DNA of 6,718 nt from Candidatus Sulfotelmatobacter sp. (GTDB taxonomy: Bacteria; Acidobacteriota; Terriglobia; Terriglobales; Acidobacteriaceae), in assembly GCA_030049565.1 (NCBI GenBank), contig JASIKQ010000164.1, positions 1 to 6,718 of the forward strand. Reading direction: 5' to 3'. Under the pieces are notes generated by a model. It worked only from the letters and a program-made list of their open reading frames with translations. It did no database searches and had not been told where the DNA came from. Position 1 is the stretch's first letter. Each line of letters opens with the position of its first letter. The position numbers were made by a program, and so were the translations under genes. Of the stretch, positions 1 through 5,553 are shown one piece after another.

Positions 1-1956
1 CGATTCGGGCAGGTACAAGGCGATCCCAATATCCGCGCTGAAGATCTCCAAAAAGAATTGGGCGAGACCGACCCGAACACGCGTTTGAATCTGCAGCAAT
101 TACTCGGCAGCCTGGCAGCGAAAACCGTGGCTGACCAGCAGCAGGACGAAACGCCGCTGCTGATGAAGGCGGCCGAGCACATGGCGATCCGCTTCGCCCT
201 GGAGCGTTATCAGAAGGGCGAAGTCAAAGTGAATGCCGTGCACCAGATGATGGAGCACATGAGCCGCCAGATGGACTCGCTCCGCCAGATTCTGAAAATC
301 CAAGAAGAAAAAATGAGCAAGGCCGGAATTCTGGTCGAGTCTCATGCCGACATTCTCGACCGCATGTTCTGGGCGGAGGTGCCAGAATCGGGCAAGAAGA
401 CGGTCCTGCTCTCGCACGAAGCTCCATGCGTGCCTCCGCGCAACCTGAGGCAGTTCGTAGAAGTGCTGCTCGATCGCGATGATAAACAGACTTCGGAAGA
501 AATTCTCAATAACTACTCTAGCTGCGTATCCAACAAAGAGCAGGAGCCCAGGCGCAAAACTGCCATCGGCCTCAGCCAGCTTGCCGACCTTTATGCTCGG
601 CTGGGCGGCGAGGCGATGGGTAAGGCCATCCGCCAAGTAAGCGAGCAGCTTTGCGTAGAAAAGGATCCAGAGCTGCAAAGCCTGCTCAGCGCTGCATTCG
701 TCAGGCTGAGCCAGGAGTCGAGCGAAGCCAAGAATTATCAAGCGGTTAACGAAGTATGCAACGGCATGGACCTATTGATGCAGCAGCGTCCCGTACTGGT
801 GACTGACTTGCGACCGCGCGTGGGCGTGGAGAACCGGATTCCGGAGTTCATCGAGGAAGCGTTGAACAGCGATCCGGTGCCTGCAGATTTGCTGACTGTG
901 TTGCGGCGAACCAGCCAGGCAGGTGCAGAGCATTTGGCCGACCGCTTCTTCCGCTGCATGCGGCGCGACGAGTGCGACTGCATGTTGGAATTGGTGAAAG
1001 AGTTGGGGAGTCCGGCGCTGGCGCAGATACGCGAGATCCTGCGCACTGGCCAGCCGCGGCAGGCCTCAGCCGTGGTTGGATTGCTGAGCCGCCTGGATGT
1101 GGGCACACTGTTAGAGCTGCTGCCGGGACGCCTACCGGAATGGAATCGGTTTTATCACGACATCGTGGTTCGCCAGATCGCCTACGGCGCCGCGCCAGAC
1201 CGCGGCAGAACGCTCCTTGAACTCGCTGAAGTGCTGGATTCGGTCGTGTTGCCGCAGGCCATCGACGAGATTGGCATGAGCGCCGACCTGACGGCAGCGC
1301 CTCCGCTGGCAGCCATGGCGCGGCCGGGTGAAGCCGCATCGCGGCCTCCGTTCGTGCAATTGAAAGCCATTGAATCGCTGGGCCGGCTGAGAGATGTAGA
1401 GTGTTTGCCTTTGCTGCGCGAGATCGTGGAAACGAAGAAGACCTTTGGATGGCTTCATCATCGCGAACTGCGCGTTGCGGCGGCACAGTCTTTGTCGAAG
1501 ACAGATCCACGCTACAGCGCGCAGATTCTTTCCGACAGCGGCATTGAACCGGCAGAGCTTGCCATCGCTCCGCTGGATACGGCGCCAGCCTGCCCGTGGG
1601 TTCGGCAGCGCCGGTACGAACGCATGGTGCTGGCACGCACGATCGGCGCAACCATCGGCAGTTCCTGGGGCAAATCCAAGATTCTGATTCGCGAACTCAG
1701 CCTAGGCGGCGGCATGGGCACGAAAGAAGACAATCTCCGCATCGGCAGCGAAGCCGACCTGGAAATTTCACTGGGCATGCGATCGAAGATCCGCGCGCAT
1801 GTTCTGTTGCGGCGCGCGCGCGTGAATGAAGTGGGATTCGAGATCGTCAACACCGATCTGGACAGCCGCTACAAGCTGCGCCGGTTGCTGGTGGAAGCTA
1901 TGAACGCTGCCAAAAACAAAGACCTGGAGTGGAACGGCGAAAGAAAGATTCAGTAG
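1..1956 (+). CDS. HEAT-like helical repeat protein with C-terminal PilZ domain (5' partial)
   Basis: The frame is open from the first base; 19 codons precede the TTG at 58, so that TTG is probably internal and the true start lies upstream. The visible part is 651 residues. No signal peptide or membrane segment is seen in it. Residues about 75-120 form a charged, Met-rich, probably coiled-coil helix. Most of the rest is Leu/Ala-rich helical sequence, with HEAT-like units clearest around 450-510. A PilZ-like domain spans about 535-630: an RxxxR motif (R537 to R541, RRYER), then ELSLGG at 565-570, which matches the [D/N]xSxxG signature except for Glu in place of Asp/Asn. PilZ domains bind cyclic di-GMP, so a role as a c-di-GMP effector with a protein-binding scaffold is inferred; the output is unknown. 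The gene converges on atpE with a shared terminator and has no evident functional link to it. The PilZ assignment is fairly firm, the HEAT assignment moderate. Confidence 0.8.
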   Translation, partial: RFGQVQGDPNIRAEDLQKELGETDPNTRLNLQQLLGSLAAKTVADQQQDETPLLMKAAEHMAIRFALERYQKGEVKVNAVHQMMEHMSRQMDSLRQILKIQEEKMSKAGILVESHADILDRMFWAEVPESGKKTVLLSHEAPCVPPRNLRQFVEVLLDRDDKQTSEEILNNYSSCVSNKEQEPRRKTAIGLSQLADLYARLGGEAMGKAIRQVSEQLCVEKDPELQSLLSAAFVRLSQESSEAKNYQAVNEVCNGMDLLMQQRPVLVTDLRPRVGVENRIPEFIEEALNSDPVPADLLTVLRRTSQAGAEHLADRFFRCMRRDECDCMLELVKELGSPALAQIREILRTGQPRQASAVVGLLSRLDVGTLLELLPGRLPEWNRFYHDIVVRQIAYGAAPDRGRTLLELAEVLDSVVLPQAIDEIGMSADLTAAPPLAAMARPGEAASRPPFVQLKAIESLGRLRDVECLPLLREIVETKKTFGWLHHRELRVAAAQSLSKTDPRYSAQILSDSGIEPAELAIAPLDTAPACPWVRQRRYERMVLARTIGATIGSSWGKSKILIRELSLGGGMGTKEDNLRIGSEADLEISLGMRSKIRAHVLLRRARVNEVGFEIVNTDLDSRYKLRRLLVEAMNAAKNKDLEWNGERKIQ

Positions 1957-1977
1957 TGATTGCAGAACGGAGAATTG

Positions 1978-2007
1978 AAAAAGCCTCTGCCCGGGCAGAG
2001 GCTTTTT
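1978..2007. terminator. Bidirectional rho-independent terminator between convergent genes
   Basis: This is a perfect 30-nt palindrome: AAAAA, a 20-nt GC-rich core centred on CCCGGG (arms GCCTCTGC and GCAGAGGC), then TTTTT. In RNA either strand can form an 8-bp GC-rich stem with a CCGG tetraloop followed by a run of five U. It lies 21 nt after the stop codon of the rightward PilZ gene and 22 nt after the stop codon of leftward atpE, so it should end both transcripts. Confidence 0.93.
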
Positions 2008-2029
2008 CCTATGGGAAATTGCTGACCGG

Positions 2030-2332
2030 TTACTTTACCTTCACAAAGATAATAACCAGCGTGTAGAGCGCCAGGGACTCGATCAGAGCCAGGCCGAGAA
2101 TCAGCGCCAACTGAATGCCGGGACGCGCTGCGGGATTGCGAGCCAAACTTTCCGCGGCCGAAGCCGTTGCTTTGCCCTGCGCTAGAGCACAGATGCCGGA
2201 CGCAAAGGCCATGGAGAATCCAGCGGCAATCGCAACCCAGTTGACTGTGCTCTCAGCTCCGCCCTGCGCGAAGGCAGGCACGGCGAAGCAAAGTGCAGAT
2301 AACACCATAAACAACTTGCTTAGCTTTCTCAT
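2030..2332 (-). CDS. atpE: F0F1 ATP synthase subunit c (rotor ring)
   Basis: AtpE forms the membrane c-ring whose carboxylate picks up one coupling ion per subunit and turns the rotor. The product is 100 residues. Residues 1-22 look like a signal peptide (RKLSK, hydrophobic core, AFA cleavage site), leaving about 78 residues, a normal c-subunit length. Helix 1 is about 31-55, the polar loop holds R65-N66-P67 (the R-[QN]-P signature), and helix 2 is about 72-98 with the ion-binding Glu85. Gln52, Ser86 and Tyr90 sit where Na+-binding c subunits carry their ligands, but the usual Thr after Ser is Leu87. Helix 1 lacks the classic GxGxGxG. The ATG has a strong GAGGAG Shine-Dalgarno 7 nt upstream. 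It is the last gene of the leftward block, and no b subunit (atpF) follows. The assignment is very secure; the coupling ion is not. Confidence 0.96.
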   Translation of the reverse strand: MRKLSKLFMVLSALCFAVPAFAQGGAESTVNWVAIAAGFSMAFASGICALAQGKATASAAESLARNPAARPGIQLALILGLALIESLALYTLVIIFVKVK

Positions 2333-2463
2333 CGTCTATCTCCTCGTATGGAATACCGCCAGTGGGTGGTTGACGCCATACCGTGCAGGCGCCCTCACGC
2401 TCGCGGTGCAAAATCAACTCTCAGTTGCCAGTTCTTGGTAATTACGAGACGATCACAGCAATA
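2333..2463 (-). promoter_or_regulatory. atpB-atpE intergenic leader with small inverted repeats
   Basis: This is the longest gap in the leftward block, 131 nt, and contains no convincing ORF. It holds a 6-bp inverted repeat, GTATGG/CCATAC (2346-2351 with 2376-2381), just upstream of the atpE ribosome site, and a 5-bp hairpin, CAACT/AGTTG with a 3-nt loop (2415-2427). On the minus strand that hairpin is followed by ATTTT. I see no convincing -35/-10 pair. A role as a translation enhancer or processing site that lifts subunit c output is inferred by analogy with the atpE leader of E. coli. Confidence 0.4.
2340..2345 (-). promoter_or_regulatory. Strong ribosome binding site of atpE
   Basis: On the minus strand GAGGAG is followed by a 7-nt spacer and then the ATG of atpE. 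It is clearly the best Shine-Dalgarno in the leftward block; atpB, atpI and atpZ show only weak purine runs. This fits the need for many c subunits per complex. Confidence 0.8.
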
Positions 2464-3195
2464 TCAGTGTTCCTCGGAAACCGCGCCCTGCAAATAAACT
2501 GTCGTCAACAGAACAAAAATGTAGGCCTGCAACAGAGAAACAAAAATGTGCAATCCCAGAAAAGGGATGGGAAACGCGATCGGCAACAAAGAGACGAAAA
2601 CCAGGGTCACCATGTCCCCTGCAAACATGTTGGCGAACAGACGGATGGTGAGCGAGAGCACCCGCGCCAGATGGCTAATAAGCTCGATCGGAACCATCAG
2701 TGGCGCCAACACGGGCATGGGACCGGCAAAGTGCTTGAGATATCCGATGCCGGAGTGCTTGAAACCTTGTGCCTGATAATACAAGAACGCTGCCACAGCG
2801 CATCCCAAAGGAACGATCGCAACCGCCGTTGGGGATTCGAATCCGGGAATTACCCCGAGCAGATTGCACAGAAGAATAAACAGGCCGAGCGTAGATAAAA
2901 ATGCCGTGTAAGGTTCGCTGTGATGGCCGATAATCTCTTTGCTTTGGTCTTGAATGAATCCCTCGTAGCCTTCGAAGATGTGTTGCAGCCCGCCGGGATT
3001 ATCCACTGACAGCCTGGAACGCACCAGGAGGAATATGATCAGCAAGAACCCGACGACCAGAATCTCCATCGCCAGCGAATTTGAAAGGGGAGCAGCCGGA
3101 TGCCTGGGCGCAATGTGCAATACCCGCATCAGGGCCGTGACCGGGCCGGCGAAAAGATGGTTCAGAATTTGCGTGAACCAGAGTTGTTCAGGCAT
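2464..3195 (-). CDS. atpB: F0F1 ATP synthase subunit a
   Basis: AtpB is the stator channel subunit that provides the two half-channels for ions beside the c-ring. The product is 243 residues with several membrane helices (for example about 44-58, 98-118, 124-141, 195-215 and 216-235). The family signature LSLTIRLFANMFAGD (180-194) contains Arg185, equivalent to the essential aArg210 of E. coli. Asp194 stands at the aGlu219 position, His216 near aHis245, and Gln223 in LLQAYIF matches aGln252. The C-terminus ends in SEEH, as in E. coli. All channel residues I can check are present, so it should be functional. The ATG start is placed just before the amphipathic N-terminus; its Shine-Dalgarno is weak. 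It lies 50 nt after atpI and 131 nt before atpE. Confidence 0.97.
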   Translation of the reverse strand: MPEQLWFTQILNHLFAGPVTALMRVLHIAPRHPAAPLSNSLAMEILVVGFLLIIFLLVRSRLSVDNPGGLQHIFEGYEGFIQDQSKEIIGHHSEPYTAFLSTLGLFILLCNLLGVIPGFESPTAVAIVPLGCAVAAFLYYQAQGFKHSGIGYLKHFAGPMPVLAPLMVPIELISHLARVLSLTIRLFANMFAGDMVTLVFVSLLPIAFPIPFLGLHIFVSLLQAYIFVLLTTVYLQGAVSEEH

Positions 3196-3245
3196 AAGAC
3201 TGCCGCTAACTTCCAGCTGGCCGAGAGACGATTCGGCTTAATCGC

Positions 3246-3692
3246 TTAAGCTCCGCGGGCGAGCGCTGCATAAACCTCGTAGCAGGTTTCGCACATGATT
3301 CCCGCGACGGGCAAAAATAAGCCCGCAAGAAGCCCGTTCAGGCTCGCGGGTGAAACAGTCAATATAGCATAGGCGCCAACCGCCATCAAAACGTAGCGCA
3401 GCAAGAAACGAGATACGATTCCTTTCCCTGATGTCGCAGCGCTAACTCCAGTGGCGCGGTCCACGAAACCGGCAATCGCTCGTTTTAGCCAGTGGAAGTT
3501 GACGTAAGCAATTGCGCAGCCGAACGCAAAACCGATTGCCGAGCGTAGGCCGAACCTCCACCATGCAGCCGCGGTCAACAGGGGGCAAAGCAGGGCCATA
3601 AAACGGCCGATGCGCTGCAATGCGCCGGCATAGAAATGCTCGGCCTCAGCGGCGCGTGCGGGATCAACTTCGGCTTGGGATGGGTCGGGCAT
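3246..3692 (-). CDS. atpI: ATP synthase subunit I (AtpI family)
   Basis: This is a small membrane protein of 148 residues with four predicted membrane helices, at about 30-47, 51-68, 96-113 and 117-137. The GFAFGCAIAYVNFHWLKR stretch (54-71) resembles the conserved Gly/Asn/Arg pattern of AtpI (ATP-synt_I family), and position between atpZ and atpB is typical. AtpI proteins assist c-ring assembly and are not part of the working enzyme. The N-terminal 25 residues are acidic and probably cytoplasmic. The ATG at 3692 is the first possible start, because an in-frame TAA lies nine codons upstream; AGG nine bases before it is a modest ribosome site. Residues 134-137 form a CxxC in the last helix, which I cannot interpret. 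The family is assigned on weak sequence similarity plus strong context. Confidence 0.8.
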   Translation of the reverse strand: MPDPSQAEVDPARAAEAEHFYAGALQRIGRFMALLCPLLTAAAWWRFGLRSAIGFAFGCAIAYVNFHWLKRAIAGFVDRATGVSAATSGKGIVSRFLLRYVLMAVGAYAILTVSPASLNGLLAGLFLPVAGIMCETCYEVYAALARGA

Positions 3693-3778
3693 CGCGTGTA
3701 GCCTGCCAATATCTTAAGCGACGGTGGATGCCGAAAGCGCTTCTTGAGGGCGGGAAATTTACTTCATTTCACGCAGAA

Positions 3779-4009
3779 CTATTCGCGCAGAACCAGGCGA
3801 AAGAGCTCGACAAAGCCAGCTACAATGCCGAGAAGGATGCCCAACAAATAGAGCCAGGTTTGGTGCAGCCAACGATCGAGCGCCGCTCCCACCAGCCATC
3901 CCACGACCACGGCCGCGGGAAAGATGAATGCTAATTGGCTGTAACGTGCTGCCTGGACCCAGAAGTTTTCCTTCCGACTGGAATCACGATTCTCGGGATC
4001 AGCAGACAT
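3779..4009 (-). CDS. atpZ: AtpZ-type F0 accessory membrane protein
   Basis: The product is 76 residues with two membrane helices (about 24-44 and 52-74) and a short charged N-terminus. The GAALDRW motif at 41-47, followed by GILLGIVAGFVELFR (57-71), matches the AtpZ/ATPase_gene1 family (hallmark GxxLD and GxxxGxxAGF). AtpZ proteins accompany AtpI at the head of F0 operons and have been linked to cation transport or to assembly of the c-ring; which applies here is unknown. The start ATG lies 18 nt after the nuoN stop, with only a weak GAGCTGGG upstream, so translation may be coupled to nuoN. An 86-nt gap without a visible signal separates it from atpI. Confidence 0.85.
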   Translation of the reverse strand: MSADPENRDSSRKENFWVQAARYSQLAFIFPAAVVVGWLVGAALDRWLHQTWLYLLGILLGIVAGFVELFRLVLRE

Positions 4010-4027
4010 TGCCCAGCTCGCAGCTTG

Positions 4028-5551
4028 TTACCGAATCACCCTGGCCACGGTGGCGCTTTGCGCCATGCCGAGGGTCCAGTTCACCATGGCGATGAAACGC
4101 TCGGGCATGATACCGATAAAGAGCGTGGCGAATCCGGTGATAGCGAGAGCGGCGCGCATCGACCAACTTACCGGCAGCGCGGCTTCTTCTTCCGGCTGGC
4201 TCATGAACATGGCGTTGGCCATCTTCAGGTAGTAGTACAAGCCGAAAACGGAATAGAGCACACCGAGCGACGCAAGCGCATAGTGGCCGGTTTCAATAAG
4301 GCTGAGGAAGATGAAGTACTTGCCCCAAAATCCGGCCAGTGGCGGGATTCCGGCGAGCGAGAGCAGAAAGATCAGCATGAGCACGGCTTCGACGGGAGCC
4401 CGAGCGTAAAGGCCGTTGAGATCGTCAAGTTCATCGCCGATAACGTTGCGATGGCGCAGCGAGGTGATCACGCCGAAGGCGCCGAGGTTCATGAAGGTGT
4501 AGACGAGCAAATAGACGAGGATGCCCTTTACCCCATCGGGATTCAGTTCGGTCGCCGTGCCCGCAATCAGTCCCAGCAGCATGTAGCCGACGTGGGCGAT
4601 CGAAGAGTAGGCAAGCAGGCGCTTGGTATTGGTCTGGGTGAGAGCGGCGAAGTTCGCTCCAGTCATGGTGGCGATGGAAACAAACACCAGCATGGGCGCC
4701 CATATGTTGCGCATGGGATAAAGCCCCCACAGCAGGATGCGCAGCAGCATTGCCCAGCCCGCGGCTTTAACCGCGACAGACATGAAGCCCGTGATGCAGG
4801 TGGGCGCGCCTTCATAAGCATCCGGCGCCCATTGATGAAAAGGAACGGCGGCGACTTTAAACAACAGCCCGGTGATAGTCGTTAATAAAGCGATAATCGC
4901 GACGGGATTGTGCGGCTCCCGGGCAAGAAGTATCGTCAGTTGACGATTGATATCGGTCAAATTTGTGCGGCCGGTCAGGCCATATAAAAGCGAGAGCCCG
5001 TAAGCAAAAATCCCCGACGAAAACGCCCCCAAGAGCAGATATTTCAAAGCCGCTTCGTTCGAGCGCCGGTCGCGGCGGAGGAATCCGACCAGAACGTAAG
5101 TCGAGATCGCCATCAGTTCCAGGCCGATGAAGATGAGCACGATGTCGCCGCCCGCGGCCATGCACATCATGCCGATCACCGAGAGCAACATCAGGGCATA
5201 GTATTCACCGTGGTTCTCATGCTCATCTTTCATGTAGCGAACAGACATCAGAATCGCGACTGCGGTACCGGCGAGAAACAAATAGAAGAAATACAGCGCG
5301 AAGCGGTCCATCATCATGGTGCGCATCATGCCGATGGTGCCGATGGAGTGGTGTTGTTGCATCCAGGATTGAATTTTCACGACGCCCGCTGCCGAGAACA
5401 CCACGCCGATCAGCGCAGTCACGGCATTGGCCCACTTGGTCTCGGGCGGAATCATCAGATCGATGAGCAGTATGCCGATTGCGAACAGGGCGAGCAGCGT
5501 GATGGGCAGTGCCAGCACATAGTCGTTCCAGTTGTATGCGAACCCGCCCAC
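4028..5551 (-). CDS. nuoN: NADH-quinone oxidoreductase subunit N
   Basis: NuoN is one of the three antiporter-like pump subunits in the membrane arm of complex I, which couples NADH (or equivalent) oxidation by quinone to ion export. The product is 507 residues, close to the usual 480-510, and is almost wholly membrane helices. Key charged residues are present: Glu145 in GLELMAISTYVLVGF (helix 5), Lys170 in ALKYLLLGAFSSG, Lys232 and His239 in LLFKVAAVPFHQWAPDAYEG (helix 7-8 region), and Lys411 in GIPPLAGFWGK (helix 12). The start is GTG at 5551, overlapping the nuoM stop as TAGTG, with GGGAAG just upstream. The N-terminus MGGFAYNWNDY is short and polar, as expected. The gene is intact, with no frameshift. 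NuoM and NuoL share the fold, but motifs and order give NuoN. Confidence 0.96.
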   Translation of the reverse strand: MGGFAYNWNDYVLALPITLLALFAIGILLIDLMIPPETKWANAVTALIGVVFSAAGVVKIQSWMQQHHSIGTIGMMRTMMMDRFALYFFYLFLAGTAVAILMSVRYMKDEHENHGEYYALMLLSVIGMMCMAAGGDIVLIFIGLELMAISTYVLVGFLRRDRRSNEAALKYLLLGAFSSGIFAYGLSLLYGLTGRTNLTDINRQLTILLAREPHNPVAIIALLTTITGLLFKVAAVPFHQWAPDAYEGAPTCITGFMSVAVKAAGWAMLLRILLWGLYPMRNIWAPMLVFVSIATMTGANFAALTQTNTKRLLAYSSIAHVGYMLLGLIAGTATELNPDGVKGILVYLLVYTFMNLGAFGVITSLRHRNVIGDELDDLNGLYARAPVEAVLMLIFLLSLAGIPPLAGFWGKYFIFLSLIETGHYALASLGVLYSVFGLYYYLKMANAMFMSQPEEEAALPVSWSMRAALAITGFATLFIGIMPERFIAMVNWTLGMAQSATVARVIR

Positions 5552-5553
5552 TA
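5549..5553 (-). other. nuoM/nuoN stop-start overlap (TAGTG)
   Basis: On the minus strand the TAG that ends nuoM shares its last base with the GTG that starts nuoN. The purine-rich AAAGGGAAG just before the junction lies inside nuoM and can serve as the ribosome site. Such an overlap predicts translational coupling and decides the GTG as the nuoN start. Confidence 0.75.

Noticed and set aside
100..741. Minus-strand open frame of 213 codons at the left end.
   Set aside because: It is antisense to the conserved helical part of the PilZ protein and has no family-like motif; a shadow.
946..984. Cysteine cluster C-x5-C-x-C in the PilZ protein.
   Set aside because: The spacing matches no zinc or iron-sulfur motif that I know, and other single cysteines are scattered through the protein.
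848..1651. Minus-strand open frame of 267 codons inside the PilZ gene.
   Set aside because: Arg/Pro/Ser/Ala-rich composition typical of a shadow frame in GC-rich DNA, with no domain and no ribosome site that I can see.
3220..3237. Small inverted repeat GCCGA/TCGGC between atpI and atpB.
   Set aside because: Only a 5-bp stem with an 8-nt loop and no U-run; this is expected by chance in GC-rich DNA.
3693..3778. Possible promoter in the atpZ-atpI gap (TAAGAT resembling a -10 box).
   Set aside because: No acceptable -35 hexamer at 16-18 nt, and the genes are co-directional and close; not enough to call.
3935..4885. Long + strand open frame of 316 codons opposite nuoN and the start of atpZ.
   Set aside because: It is fully antisense to two secure genes, is rich in Gln/Gly/His/Arg with no recognisable domain, and its openness follows from codon bias in the genuine genes.
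5309..5329. Methionine cluster (MMRTMMM, residues 75-81 of NuoN) that looks like a metal-binding patch.
   Set aside because: It lies at the start of a membrane helix in a Met-rich membrane protein, and no known metal role exists for NuoN here.
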